Origin: Castor canadensis
Taxonomy: Eukaryota > Chordata > Mammalia > Rodentia > Castoridae
Direction: 5' to 3'
Assembly (NCBI RefSeq): GCF_047511655.1
Contig: NC_133395.1
Coordinates: 148,356,318 to 148,420,317, forward strand
DNA length: 64,000 nucleotides
Under the pieces are notes generated by a model, which did not search any database, was not told the origin of the DNA, and worked only from the letters and a program-made list of their open reading frames with translations. Position numbers and translations under genes: made by a program. This document shows, one piece after another, positions 43,641 through 54,657 of this stretch; position 1 is the stretch's first letter; each line of letters opens with the position of its first letter.

Positions 43641-44417
43641 TAACAGAAAGAAGCAAGAAGTGCTGGAAGAGTCTGAGACAATGTAAGTACATTTAACGAT
43701 GCTGAGTGGTTCAGAGTAACAAAGTACAGCAATGTCATGAGTGATGTAAAGAGGAAACTCTGTGGCTGGAGGTGTGGCTCAGTGGCAAAGTATTTGCCTG
43801 GCCTGTGAAAGGCCTTGGATCCATCCCCAGCACCACTAAATCAGTCAGAGTCTGGACATGAAAATGTTTGCAATGGTTAAGGAAGGAAGGATTTAAATGC
43901 AAAAAGGTCTTTCGGGCTGGGATTTCCTTCCCTTTCTTCTTCTTCCTTCTTTTATCTCTTCCTCCTCCTCCTCTTTCTCCCTCTTCCTCCACAGGATGGG
44001 CTCGGTGTATCATGGCTTTTTACCTATCCATGTGAATTTAATCAGTGAAGCTATCATTCTTTTTGATGCACCAGGGTTCCTGCCTCTGGCCTTGCAGACT
44101 GTTTATGATGCAGGCCCTCAGTGCCTCCATACCGCCTTCAGTACTGGGTGCATCTTGGTTGCTGGCACATGCTGTACATACTTAGCCCCTGACCTGGAGT
44201 CAGCTCTTATTCCAAAGAGCCCTTGGGGGCTCTCTGCTTGGTGTTCCTTTTCCCTGTTGTTTGTTTTGTATGCTGTCTTCCACAGTAATGGCCTTTCTCA
44301 GTCCTGGATACCTAGGTCTTACTGATAGGTGGGCTTCTCCCTATTGGTGATCAGGGACCAACCTGGCTTTTCATTGGAAGGGACACCAAATGTCTGTAGC
44401 CCTTGGAGGTTTTTTCC
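43641..44417. other. Intergenic with ID SINE
   Basis: A plus ID module lies at 43760-43840 ('gctggaggtgtggctcagtg'). A pyrimidine-rich stretch lies at 43920-43995. The open frame at 43897-44325 matches nothing I recognise. Confidence 0.5.
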
Positions 44418-44583
44418 CTGAGGCCATTTGGGAAGCAGAGATCAGGAGGATCATGGTTCAAAGCCAGCCCCAGGCAAATAGTTTGGAGACCCAATCTTGA
44501 AAAAACCCAACACAGAAATGGGCTGGTGGAGTGGCTCAAGGAGAAGGCCCTGAGTTCAAGCCCCAGTACTGCAAAAAAAGAGA
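44418..44583 (+). repeat. 5'-truncated composite SINE
   Basis: It starts inside the B1-like arm ('ttgggaagcagagatcagga') and ends with a shortened ID module and A-run. Confidence 0.85.
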
Positions 44584-44964
44584 AGGCAAAAGCAAAGCAA
44601 TAGTGCACACTCTATAGGAGGGTGGGCAGACTCAAGAAGGAGCACTGTGCTGGAGTCCAATGACCTTAAGGTTTTATTGGGGTTTGTAGAGCTGGGGATG
44701 GTCAGTTCTGGAATATTGGGTTATGTGTCATTAACTCTGAGGCTGGGCTAGGCATCATGGACTCCTCCCACATGTTGGGCAGAGGGGTGTTGGCCTTGGA
44801 TGGTCAGACTGAGGCTGTTGTTTTCTGTGGGTTTCTGGGGGCTGTGGGTCAGCAAGACCCACCATTTTGTTAAAGTCAACAGTCCAAGATGTGATTTTCC
44901 TTATCAATATCCACGCTCTGGTTCTCCACCATCAGGTTTTCTAACTCCCTGTTTCGTCCTTGTC
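44584..44964. other. Unrecognised intergenic stretch
   Basis: No repeat or gene is recognised. It may belong to the element on its right. Confidence 0.4.
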
Positions 44965-45440
44965 ATTATGAGAGGTCAGCTGAAGAGTTCCAGACAGTGG
45001 CCAGGGGAGAAATGACGGGGAACAGAGCTGATGGAGACCAAGTGGCAGTAGAAGTAAAGAGAAGGCGGAAAGCTGGGGCTGAAGAATGATAGACGGCTGC
45101 AAAGAGCCAGATGAATTACAGGAAGAGTTCTAGGGAGCTGCTGAACCTTGAGGACCAGGGGTCCCAGACACCTAGGCTTGAGAGCTGTAAGGTAGCTGTG
45201 GTAGGAACCCAAGATCCAAACACCTAACGCCCATTTAGGAGCTGTTACACAAGCAGGTGCAGCCTGTTGCTGCTGGAAGCCAAGGGTTACAATAACTGCC
45301 AAGTGCCGGGGTTGCTGGTTGTAAAAGCCAGAGCAGTGAGCCTCCATCCTAGGTGTGGAGGGCCATAAGTCTCTTCAAAGCCTGGAACACTGGGCTCTCA
45401 GCTCTCAAGACTTGGAGTTGTAAGCTTCTGGATCTTGTAT
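44965..45440 (+). mobile_element. Unidentified dispersed repeat, copy B
   Basis: The homologue of 27245-27775, with order conserved over about 475 bases and many small indels. Shared: 'cattatgagaggtcagctga', 'gccaagtgccggggttgctg', 'cagagcagtgagcctccatc', 'cagctctcaagacttggagt'. Probable noncoding part of an LTR element; family unknown. Confidence 0.55.
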
Positions 45441-46584
45441 GTAAATAGTTGTCTTATAATTTTATTCAGGGAATAATGACAAGAGTCTATACATACTCAG
45501 TACAGAGGCAGTGTTTTGGGGAATACTTTACGTGATTGATTGATCCTGGGGTATGGAGACAGGGTGCATGCCCTCTGAGAGATCCAGAGGAGGGGGCAAT
45601 CAGCCAGCAGGGTTGGCACTTGAGGATTCTTTTAGATCTCCCCAAAGCCTGTGGGTTTTGTTTTTTTTTTTTGTGGGGGTGTTACAAAGTAAGCCACCAC
45701 CAGGGGCCGCCACCAACTGATATTTCTTCTTTTTTGTTGTGCTCCGGAGGGGAGCACGGAGCCTCTTGGATGCCAGCAAGTGCTGTGCCACACTGCAGCC
45801 ACTGCCCACCTGATAACAGGTCCCTCTGGTGGAGGAGCATCCTGGCACACTCCCACTGGTCACCATGCTGTGAGTGTCTGAATTACTGAGAAGGCAGCAT
45901 ATTTGTGAAAGGACCCTTACTTTTCAGAATCAAATACTCTGGGTGGATGAAAGGGAAGGAAGGTGGGAGGGAGAGGTGGGAACATGGGGGATGTCACCTT
46001 ATTTAGACCCCAGAACAGCCATGCTCATCTAGGAAGTTAGTGTGTCCTTACCAAGAATTTCCTCCTCCCCATGCTGTCACAGAGCTTTTGGGTCAACCAA
46101 CCATCCTGGTGTGCCTGTGAGCAACTATGGGAGGGCTTACAAGTCTGAGCCAGGCTGGGCTCAAATCCCGCTCAGCTACCTGTCTTTCCAAGCCTCAGTT
46201 TCCCCATCTGGAAAATGGGGGAGCAGGAGGATGACAGTGGGACCTACCACCCACGGCTGTGGGGTTGCTCTGAGGAGTATAGTCCATACTAAAAAAAAAA
46301 TGAGGTTCTTGGAGCACTGCCTGTCACCTTAGTGTTTGCTGAATCCATGTCTCTGCACCAGGACTGTCCCAGGCATAGTGGGGACACAGCCAAGCACTAA
46401 GGGTCCTGCCTGCAAGGACCCCAATGCTCACATCCCCAGTCCCTCGCGCTTGGCTCTTCTCGAGTCAGCAGTGGCTTCTCATGACCTTCTGTGGTTCTTT
46501 TTTATCTCCATAGCTTTCACCTTGGCTGAATCACGAGTTCCTCTGAACTAGACACAAAGGAAAACATTAAGAATTCATAATTCA
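45441..46584. other. Intergenic with MIR and SINE traces
   Basis: ID-like minus sequence at about 45725-45800 and a MIR remnant (plus) at about 46110-46310 ('cctcagtttccccatctgga'). The rest is unrecognised. Confidence 0.5.
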
Positions 46585-46945
46585 CTTCCCTGGGCATGGT
46601 GGTACACACCTGTAATCCCAACACTCTGGAGGCTGAGGCAGGAGGATCCCAAGCTCCAGGGCAGCCTAGGCAAGACCTTGTCTGAAAACAAAACAAACAA
46701 AATACCAACTTTGGAAGTCAGCTACTTTGGAGGCTGAGGAGGAGGATCATTTGAGCTCAGGAGTTCAAGACTGGCCTGGGGGACATTGCAAGGCCTTGTC
46801 TTAAAAAATAAATAAATAAAAGAATTCATGATATATAAAATATGTGCATGCAGACCAATAAGTAGAGTTTGGGGTGTAGCTCAGTGGTAGAATGCATGCT
46901 TGGCATGCATGAGGCCCTGGGTTTAATCCCCAGCATCGCACGCAC
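46585..46945 (+). repeat. Two B1-like monomers and an ID module in series
   Basis: B1-like copies at 46585-46700 ('gggcatggtggtacacacct') and 46712-46820 ('ggaggctgaggaggaggatc', with an ATAA tail). A plus ID follows at 46866-46945 ('ttggggtgtagctcagtggt'). Confidence 0.82.
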
Positions 46946-47220
46946 ACACTCTCACACACACATGACAAGCAGTAGAGGGCAGTTTAGACCAGAGTTCACA
47001 CCAGGAAAGGCAGAGGTGATGAAAAAAACCAAAGGACACTGGGAAGACTTGCCTTGCTGGCTATCAGGGATGTGCAAAGGATGCAGCCTTGCAGTGGCAA
47101 CATTGTGACAATTAGTGGGCACCAATACTGTGGCCACCTGGCTGTTCATGTTTTCCAGGGTAGGAATTTCTGGGTCCCTGAAAAGCTCTCTGGGAATTCA
47201 GGAAAGAGGAGGAAACATGG

Positions 47221-47435
47221 GGCCCGGTGCTGGTGGCTCACACCTGTATTCTCATCTACTCAGGAGGCAGAGATCAGGAGGATCTCTGTTTGAAGCCAGC
47301 CCAGGCACATAGTTCATGAGACCCTATTTTGAAAAAGCCCATCACAAAAAAGGGCTGGTGGAATGGCTCAAGAGGTAGAGCACGTGCCTTGCAAGCATGA
47401 GGTCCAGAGTTCAAACCCCAACGATGCCCAAAAAT
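47221..47435 (+). repeat. Composite SINE (B1-like + ID)
   Basis: 'gcccggtgctggtggctcac' to 'ttcaaaccccaacgatgccc' with an ATAAATAA tail. It looks full length. Confidence 0.9.
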
Positions 47436-48734
47436 AAATAAAAAAGCCAGAAGCTAGCAGGGCACAGCCAAGAGGGAGTGGTGGTTAGTGGCCACAGGCT
47501 GTGTACCAGGCCAGGAAGCAGTGGACAGGACAAATCCAGGAGATGTCTAGCCTCCTGGGCATCTAGGAAATTCATATGGCAGTGTCCCACCTATAGAATG
47601 GCTAAGTTTTGGAATGCATTATTCAGAATTTAGGACTCCCCGACCCATGGGGTTTCTTGGGCTAAAGCAGCTATTCTCAAACATTTTGCTCTCAAGACCC
47701 CTTTGTACTTTTTATCTTTAGAGACAGGGTCTCACTATGTAGCCCAGGCTGGCCTCAAATTCTCCATCCTCTTGCCTCAGTCTCTGGAGTGGTGGGATTA
47801 CAGGTGTGCACCACATGTCTGGCTTCATCGTCATTTTTTTAACACTCTTAAACATGTTTTTATGGTGCTGGGAATTGAACCCAGAGTCTTGTGAATGCTA
47901 AACATGCACTCTATCACTGACTTATACCCCCAGCCTTCTTAAAAAATTTTGAGACCAGAGAGCTTTTGTTTATGTGAGTTATTTCTCCCAAGTAGTTACA
48001 GTGTGTGAAAATAAATTGAGAAACAATTTAAAAGTATTTATGTATTGATGTATTTACAATTGTAGCAATAACCTCAAGACATTTTAATAAAAGTAGTTAT
48101 GGTCTAAAACAAAACACAATAGTGAGAAATGTGACTGGTAGTCTAGGGACATTGTGTACACAGGTGTACAATGAAGCCTGTTTGTGAAACACGTTGGCCC
48201 AACAGAGGACAAATACGTCCAATAAGGAAATGCTAGAAAAAAAAAAAAAAGGAAATGCTGACGGCGGGAGCTCTCTGAAGCCAACACAGGTGATCTATAA
48301 ATGGCACGCTGGGAAAAAAACCAGTTTCAGAAGAAACAAGAAGCATGAAACCACTTACAAATTCACCTGACACAGACAGTATTTTGCTGGGTACATGTAC
48401 ATATTGCAGAGGTGACCTCTACCAGAACAGGGAGTGGGTGAGCTATTTAAATTTTTTCCCAAAAGAATTTATTCAAGTATTGGTTGTGCAATGGCCTTTT
48501 TCCCCCCCGGTGCTGTCTGTTGAACCTGAGGCTTATGCATCATGCAGGTACAGTGAAAGTATGTTTGGAGGCTTCTCTCACCTGGAAGTGTATCTGGAGT
48601 GCCCAAGTCATGTGGGTGTGGTGTCAGACAGGCTCCCTGTCTGTGCCCCAGCCTGTGTGCCTTGGGAGGGGAGGAAGAACAGGCTGCCAGGGGCCCAGTT
48701 TACTAGGTGACATTCCAGATGATGGCCTGCACAT
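47436..48734. other. Intergenic with two SINEs
   Basis: A minus B1-like monomer at 47702-47823 ('gagacagggtctcactatgt') and a minus ID at 47858-47937. 48225-48260 carries a poly(A) run between short direct repeats. Elsewhere nothing is recognised. Confidence 0.55.
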
Positions 48735-48737
48735 GGC

Positions 48738-49070
48738 TCGTCAAATTTCATGTGTTGGAAACTTGGACCCCGGTGTCTCAGTGTGGAGAGGTGGGAACCA
48801 CCTGTGGAAGGTGGTTGGGTTTGGCGGGGTCCGCCCTGGTGAGGGTGGACGAATGGGTCCTAGATGGAGTGGCTTTGCTGTAAAATTGAGCCCTCTCTAT
48901 GATGCGGCAAGAAGCCCTTGCCAGATAACAAACCGACGCTGGCGCCGTGCTCTTGGACTTCCCATATTCCCAACTGCGAGTTGAGTAAACCTCTGTTCTT
49001 TATCGGTTGCCAAGGCTAGGGTATTTTATTATAACAGTAGGAAATGGTGGTGCCCTCCTACCCGCAGGCC
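48738..49070 (+). mobile_element. MaLR-type solo LTR fossil
   Basis: 'catgtgttggaaacttggac', 'agtgtggagaggtgggaacc', 'gatgcggcaagaagcccttg', 'cgctggcgccgtgctcttgg' and 'tattataacagtaggaaatg' are in the order of an MST/MLT1-type LTR. CpGs are better kept than in the other copies, so it may be one of the younger ones here. Confidence 0.72.
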
Positions 49071-49816
49071 CTCCCTTGCTGTCACTGGAGCACATGGGGC
49101 TCTGCTCAGCCACGTGGAAGTATTTTAACAGCTGGTACTAGAGTTCCTCAGAGGGAGAGAGTTGTCTCATGTGAAGAATTTGATGACCGTTGATGATTTG
49201 ATATTTGATGATTTGTTTGGGCAGGAGGGGACTCAGAGTTTGGGGACGGCTGGAGTCAGCGTTTGGAGGAAAGTTGTTTTCCCTGGAAAAGGGGGGGACT
49301 TGGCTGCTTTGTACTGGAGAGGAGGGTAGAAAGGAAGAAGAAAGGACACGGGGAGAGAAACAAGGTGAGCCTGGGAAGGCTGCACCATGACCAGGATGGA
49401 GCGGGCCGATGCCATGTGGGGAAAGATGGTGCATGTTCAAGGCGTTTCTTCCTGGAGGTAACCCCACACCCGGCATCTTCAGTACACCTCACTGCTGTGC
49501 TGAGGGTAAGTGTTCCATCTGGTGCATGTGAGAGAAGACCCTTGAGGCTGTGAGAGCCAGTCCCAGGACCCAGCTCAGGTCATCCAGAGATTGTGGAATT
49601 GGGGCGACTGGGTGAGGAACTTAAACTTGTATCTGGTTAAAACAAATAAACCTAGCTTTTAAGAAGGAGCCACACTCGGGGTGAGGACAAAGTCACATCT
49701 TTGAGCTTGCACAAAATGACTAAGCAGGGGCTTGCTTTACCTGAGCAGGGCTGGTGGGTCTGCGGTGCTGCCTTAGGCCTGGCCTCCTGGCCTGTGGTCA
49801 CTCTGGGGTGTGGGGT
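49071..49816. other. Region downstream of GP9
   Basis: A GATTTGAT-type short repeat cluster lies near 49175-49220. I find no canonical poly(A) signal on the minus strand within about 750 bases of the GP9 stop. No other gene is recognised. Confidence 0.45.
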
Positions 49817-50350
49817 TCAGTCCATGGACTCTAAGAAGGCACACAGAAGGCCAGCCAGCAGAGCCAGGCCCAGCAGAGCCACAGCCAGCAGTGCCACATC
49901 CCACCACATCCCCGGGTAGGCCCAGGATGCTGGCAGCTGCCAGCCACAGTTGCCCAGCTCGTAGCCTGTCAGCTGGCCCAGAGGGCGGAGGGTGGCGAGG
50001 TTGGGGCTAGCACAGTGGATGTGCTGGAGGGTCTCTGGCATGTGGTCCTCCAGCCAAAGGCGCAGATAGGTGAGGCTGCAATCGCAATGCCAGGGGTTCT
50101 GTGTCATGTCCAGGCTCCACAGCTGGGGCAGGTGGTCAAAGGCGCCTGGGGGCACGGAGTGCAGGCTGTTGTTGGCCAGCAGGAGTTGGCGAGTGTGGAC
50201 TGGCAGGGCAGGCAGGGCTGTGAGCCCCCGCCCCTCGCAGTCCACTCTCAGCCCCATGGTTTCCAAGGCCTGGCAGGTGCACGGTGCAGGACAGGACTGG
50301 GTGGCTTGTGCCACGGCCCAGAGCAGGAACAGGAGTCCCCAGGCTGGCAT
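49817..50350 (-). CDS. GP9: GP9, platelet glycoprotein IX, complete single-exon coding sequence
   Basis: GP9 is a subunit of the GPIb-IX-V receptor for von Willebrand factor on platelets and megakaryocytes (family knowledge). The 177-residue frame equals the human length as I recall it. Visible parts are: signal peptide [16 protein letters not shown] (1-16); an N-terminal Cys cluster CPAPCTC (20-26) plus Cys38; one leucine-rich repeat around 50-75; sequon NNS at 60-62; a C-terminal LRR cap NPWHCDC (85-91) with Cys113 and Cys135; a membrane helix of about 149-169; and a short tail with Cys170, a known palmitoylation site in human. The start is the ATG at 50350, chosen because it begins the signal peptide; the frame stays open upstream to 50743 but without homology. 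A splice acceptor lies 12 bases before the ATG. It is tail-to-tail with RAB43. Confidence 0.97.
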   Translation of the reverse strand: MPAWGLLFLLWAVAQATQSCPAPCTCQALETMGLRVDCEGRGLTALPALPVHTRQLLLANNSLHSVPPGAFDHLPQLWSLDMTQNPWHCDCSLTYLRLWLEDHMPETLQHIHCASPNLATLRPLGQLTGYELGNCGWQLPASWAYPGMWWDVALLAVALLGLALLAGLLCAFLESMD

Positions 50351-50375
50351 CAGGTAGGTGGTCTGTGGGAGAGCA
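50351..50375 (-). promoter_or_regulatory. GP9: GP9 acceptor just upstream of the start codon
   Basis: On the minus strand CTCTCCCACAG (AG at 50364-50363) precedes a 12-base leader and then the ATG. This gives the usual GP9 structure, with all coding sequence in the last exon and 5' UTR on upstream exons. Confidence 0.75.
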
Positions 50376-51255
50376 GCATGAGGAGGGCCTGGCAGCCTGC
50401 GCCCCACCCCAGACCCAGGCGTCTCTCCCTCAGGCCTCGGTGCTATTCTCTGTGAAACAGGGTGGTGACTGAAGTGGTGGGGGTGCCCAACCCAGGTAGA
50501 AGGCAGGACAGTGAGGTAGCTATGGTGAGGAAGGAAGGGTCCTTTCCCTAGCAGAGATTCAGCTGCTGCTTGAGTCAGGGTGGGGCAGAAGACAGCTAAG
50601 TGATTTTCCTGGCCCACAGAGGCTGGCAAGGGTTTCCCAGATACACCCAGCCTGGGGTTAGGCCAGTGGAGTGTACTCCTCAGATCACCTGGTGCCATTA
50701 ATTCTCTCGCTTGGCCATGCTTGTGCCACACACAGAAAGCCACAGTGGAGATATGCCTGAAGCGGTAGGGGTAGGAGGCCTGAAGGCCCTCTGGAAAGGT
50801 ACTCGCCCAGGGTAATGCTTGCCAGGGCTCAGAGAGCTTGATGGGAAGGCTCAGAGAGGGAAAGCAGCTTGCCCAGGGTCGCCAGCCGCCATGTCAGAGA
50901 CCAGATCCATGCAAATGTCTCATGAGCTGACCCACAACATCCCAGCTGCTGCTGTTCTGCTCCCTTCTATCCAGGACTGAAAATGTGGGTGGGTGGGGGA
51001 ACTGGTTCCCCTTCTCAAGCACTTCTCCCCCCCAGGGCCCAGTCCAGAACAAGCTTCAGTAAGAATGCATTGAATCCAGCAATGAATCTTGACTCAGTCA
51101 AGGAGCCATGGTCTTACAGAAAATGTCTCCCACCCCCCTACCGCCACCTGCTACTGGGGAATGGATGAAGGAGCAAGGGTGGCTTCTCTGTCCCTGTCAG
51201 CCCAGTTGGAGCTGCAGAGCGGGAGGCTGTGCTGGGTAACAGAGAGGCCACTTAC
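50376..51255 (-). other. GP9 5' UTR intron region
   Basis: It holds a MIR-like piece (minus) at about 50790-50905 ('gcagcttgcccagggtcgcc'). A small second untranslated exon could be present but I cannot locate it. Confidence 0.45.
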
Positions 51256-51345
51256 CTGTAGGGTCATAGTTGGGGACCCCTTTCTGTGGCCTGCTCCCTC
51301 CTTGCTGAGGCTGTGGTGGCAGCACGATGGGAGCCGATGGTGGCT
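51256..51345 (-). promoter_or_regulatory. GP9: Candidate GP9 untranslated exon 1
   Basis: On the minus strand a strong donor CAG|GTAAGT ends an exon at 51256. The start is set only by the GATA/ETS cluster just upstream, so the 5' edge is a guess. Confidence 0.45.
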
Positions 51346-51357
51346 GGTGTTTGAGTG

Positions 51358-51395
51358 GAGGAAGGAAGTGATGAAAATAGCCTGGCTTATCTCCA
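51358..51395 (-). promoter_or_regulatory. GP9: Candidate GP9 promoter: GATA and ETS sites
   Basis: AGATAAG, a consensus GATA site on the minus strand, lies at 51392-51386. An ETS core AGGAAGTG lies on the plus strand at about 51363-51370. A close GATA/ETS pair is the known signature of megakaryocyte genes including GP9. No TATA box is seen nearby. Confidence 0.5.
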
Positions 51396-51835
51396 AGTGC
51401 AGCCCTGAGGCCTAGCTCCAGAGGTGGGAGGCACAGAACTCCCAGGCTGTGCAAGGGTCTCCCACTGCACCTCCAGCGCCAGTGCGCTTCTGTGGCAGGT
51501 CTGTGGGTGAGAAGGTGGAGAAGTCTTTTTAGAGAGGAGGAGACTCCTGAGATAAGTGACTACTGTCTGTTGTTCTGACTCAGTTTTCCTCAGTTGTAGA
51601 ATGGGAGCAGTAACCCTGTACTGCTGTCATCCCTCAGGTGTGGGTTGGGAGATCCTACCAGACAAGAATTTTGAGGAGGGAAGTGACTCTCCATGAGTGA
51701 ATTGTGTCAGAAACATAGACACCCATCTCTTCCCACACTGTCAGAATTTATTGGTTAACTATGAATCTAGAAGCTTCATCAATTTTCTTGGTTTTAATTT
51801 GCCGAGTTCTACCGATGTTGCTTGACGGCCTATGC
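51396..51835. other. Intergenic upstream of GP9
   Basis: A MIR-like piece (plus) lies at about 51545-51665 ('cagttttcctcagttgtaga'). The rest is unrecognised. Confidence 0.5.
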
Positions 51836-51839
51836 TGTT

Positions 51840-52625
51840 GACAACACAGGTTTTTTATTTCAATCTTAGGTACTCCTATTTACTCTCAGATCACACATTG
51901 CACTCCACACAACCGTATACACACACATATGTACACATATGTAACAGGATGGTGGAGACGTGTTCACAGAGGCTGCAGAGCTCCGGGGACCGTGCTGGAG
52001 GCCAGGCTGATAAAAGCACAAGGAGACGTCTCTGTCAGGACCCGATAAGACGTTCTGGGAACCGCAGGCAGGCGCTTGGCCGTGCAGGGTGCTGAGTTGT
52101 CACAGGCAGGTCTGGGTGTCAGTGTCAGTCAGAAGCGGGCTGTGTCACAGGCAGGAAAAACTGCACTGGAGCTGGAGCGGGGGACAAGGGCACAGGTCGG
52201 CACAGATCCTTCACTTGGAGGTTTTCCAGGATGGGGCTCATGACAGGTGACCGGGTGGTGTGCCTGTCACATCTCAGTCTTGGGGTGCTCCTCCTTTTAT
52301 AGTCCCACGTGAGGGGAGTACATGTGCAGTGATTGACCAGTTCATGTGTCTGGGTTTCTGACATGATTTGATGTACTCACAGGTTGTTTATTGGCACAAA
52401 AAATTATTGGTTTGCGCCTCACAGTGTGCTGGCAGGTGGTGGCTGTTATGTGTATGAAGTATGTAGAGTTGTTCTGTTTGGCGTTTATTCTCAAAATGGA
52501 GTAAGTTAGGTCAAAACTGTTGCTTCACAGAGTGGAGTAAGTCAAGGCTACACACGGCCTAAAGCTGCTGGTCCCCACGACGCAGAGTAAGCCAGAGCAG
52601 GCAGGCCTGGGCCTCCATCCTTCTA
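51840..52625 (-). mobile_element. Possible solo LTR or regulatory unit with TATA box
   Basis: A compositionally distinct block with retained CpGs. On the minus strand it has TATAAAAGG at 52301-52293, upstream repeats of a 'gacttactcc' motif (about 52490-52560) and GC-rich sequence downstream. This layout suggests an LTR fossil, but I recognise no family and the ends are uncertain. Confidence 0.3.
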
Positions 52626-52639
52626 TTGACACTTCCCTA

Positions 52640-52793
52640 GTGGCTGGGGTGACAGGCATGTACCACTGTGCCCAGCTGTTTATTGGCTGAGATGGGGGTT
52701 TCACTGTTTCCTTGGCTCACCTCGAACCATGATCCTCCTAATCTCTGCCTCCTGAGTAGCTAGGATTACAGGCGCGAGTCAGCAAGCCTGGCA
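52640..52793 (-). repeat. Part of a trimeric-type SINE (arms 2 and 1)
   Basis: The plus strand reads a shortened reverse arm 2 ('ggggtgacaggcatgtacca') then a complete reverse arm 1 ('gagatgggggtttcactgtt' to 'caggcgcgagtcagcaagcc'). The ID part is missing. Confidence 0.65.
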
Positions 52794-52799
52794 TTTTGT

Positions 52800-53178
52800 A
52801 ATTTTTTTTAGTTTTGATTTTATGGGTTCTAGTCTGATTTTATTTCTTTTTGTATACTAGTTTTGGGTTTAATTTGTTCTCTTCTAAGTCCTTGATGTGC
52901 ATTGTTAAGTTATTTGAGTTCTATTTTTTTTGATGTATGCATTTATTGCTAAACTTCCCTCCCAGTACTGCTTTTGCTGTAGCCTGCAGATTTTGGGTTG
53001 TTCTGTTGTTGTTTTCACAAATTTTTCCTTTTATCCGTTAATTTCTTCAGTTACCCATTTGTTACTTATCATGTTATTCAGTTTCCATGTATCTGCATAC
53101 TTTTTGTTCTTCTTTTTCTTATAGATTTATACTTTTATTCTATTGCAGTTTGAGAAAATATGTGACATGATTTAAGTT
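52800..53178 (-). mobile_element. L1 ORF2 fragment
   Basis: 'atgtatgcatttattgctaa', 'ttccctcccagtactgcttt', 'ttatccgttaatttcttcag' and 'ttctattgcagtttgagaaa' follow the reverse complement of L1 ORF2 before the reverse-transcriptase core. Diverged. Confidence 0.72.
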
Positions 53179-53570
53179 TTTAAAAATCTTATTTTATGTA
53201 AAGGACAAGCATGACCAACCAGGAAGCTTCAGGTCAGGACAAAATGACAGGTGAAGAGGGAATGGCAGAAGACAGCCAAAGAGAACCTGTTGAGGAATTT
53301 GATTTTTGTTTTGAAGACATGAGGGGGTCACAGAAGGATGCTGAGTGGAGGAATGACAAGGTCAAACTATCAGAGCCACAGGAACACATCAGAGTCCAGG
53401 ATCCAACTGTGCAGGTGAGGTGGCCAGCTAAGCTGACAGGTCTGGGGCTGGGGTGGGGACATACAGCAGAGCTGACAAAATTGTTCATCAAGCACTTGTC
53501 TAGTACACATGAGGCCCCATTCCATCCCAGCACTGAAAAAAAGGTGATAATAATAATACTGATGCCTACA
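53179..53570. other. Unrecognised piece plus ID trace
   Basis: The open frame at 53211-53414 is acidic and ends near a CAG|GTGAGG donor-like site, but no acceptor or homology supports an exon. An ID-like plus remnant lies at 53430-53545. Confidence 0.4.
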
Positions 53571-53574
53571 TGTT

Positions 53575-53880
53575 GGGATTAAACATTTACTGGAACAGGA
53601 TCCCTGTCCTCTTGAAGCTCACATTTGGTGGAAGGAACCATTTAATAACACGTGCAGAGGACAGGAGAGCTGAGCTGCATTAGTTGAGGCCATTTGAACT
53701 GAGACATGAATGATGACCAGGAGGAAGCCATGTGTGGATCTGATGAAGGGTGCTCCAGGCAGAAGAAACAGCAGGTGCAAAGACCCCAAGGCAGGAAGAT
53801 GCTGGAGTTTTTGGGGAACAGAAGGAAAGGCAGTGAGCTGGAGGTTAGTAAGTGAAAAGGAGATTGGGTTATACGGTTAA
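53575..53880 (-). repeat. L2 LINE remnant
   Basis: 'ctgtcctcttgaagctcaca', 'tgctccaggcagaagaaaca' and 'gtgcaaagaccccaaggcag' match reverse-oriented L2 3' sequence. Confidence 0.75.
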
Positions 53881-53887
53881 GAAATGG

Positions 53888-54170
53888 ACATGGCTAGATA
53901 CTGGTGGCTCACGACTGTGGAGGCAGAGATCAGAAGGGTCATGGTTCAAAGCCAATCCGGGAAAATAGTTTATGAGATTCTATCTTGAAAATAACAAAAC
54001 ACAAAAAAGGGCTGGTAGAGTGGCTCCAGTAGTAGAGTGCCTGCCTAGCAAGCATGAGGTCCTGAATTCAAACCACAGTACCACAAAAAAAGAAAGAAAG
54101 AAAGAAATGGACAGGAGATGCCCAGTATGCATGAAGCCCTGGGTTCAATCCCAACACCACAGAAAAAAAA
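53888..54170 (+). repeat. Composite SINE with additional ID remnant
   Basis: The arm ('agatactggtggctcacgac') is missing part of its middle. The ID ('ggctggtagagtggctccag') ends with a GAAA repeat at about 54095-54112. A truncated ID follows to 54170. Confidence 0.82.
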
Positions 54171-54377
54171 GTAAGGAAAGAAAGAAAAGAAATGAGTCAG
54201 AGAAAGGATTTAAAAAACTGGTAAGACCCAACTACATGCTTCTTACATGAAATTCACTTCACTGATAAAGATACACACTGACCAAAAGTGAAGGGTTAGA
54301 AAAAGATGTACCATGCAAATGAAAACCAAATGCAAAGAAGAGATAAAGCAGACTTTAAATCAAAACTGTAAAAACGA

Positions 54378-54490
54378 GCTGGGCATGGTGGTACATACTT
54401 GTAATCCCAGCATCTGGAAGTCTGAACCAGGTGGATCACAAGTTCAGGGCCAGCCAGGATTACATAGAAATACCTGTCTCAAAAAGAAAA
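54378..54490 (+). repeat. B1-like monomer
   Basis: 'ctgggcatggtggtacatac' to 'gaaatacctgtctcaaaaag'. Confidence 0.82.
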
Positions 54491-54657
54491 ACTGTAAAAA
54501 GAGACAAAGAATGTCATTATCATTTTATGAAAGGATCAATTCGGCAAGAAGATGTAACAATTGTAAATATACGTGCAGCCAACGTGGAACCACGTTTTCT
54601 GAGATAAAGCAAATCTCAGTAGATCTAAAGGCAGAGATAAACCCTAATATAAAGATA

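Noticed and set aside
43897-44325. 142-codon plus-strand frame with hydrophobic stretches
   Set aside because: It starts in a pyrimidine-rich tract that creates Leu/Phe/Ser runs by composition; no homology recognised.
49817-50743. N-terminally extended GP9 starting at 50743
   Set aside because: The extra 131 residues show no signal peptide or homology. The ATG at 50350 begins a good signal peptide, gives the family length, and has a splice acceptor just before it.
53211-53582. Acidic 123-codon frame with a donor-like CAG|GTGAGG at 53414
   Set aside because: No acceptor, promoter or homology. It runs into an ID SINE remnant and lies between L1 and L2 fossils.
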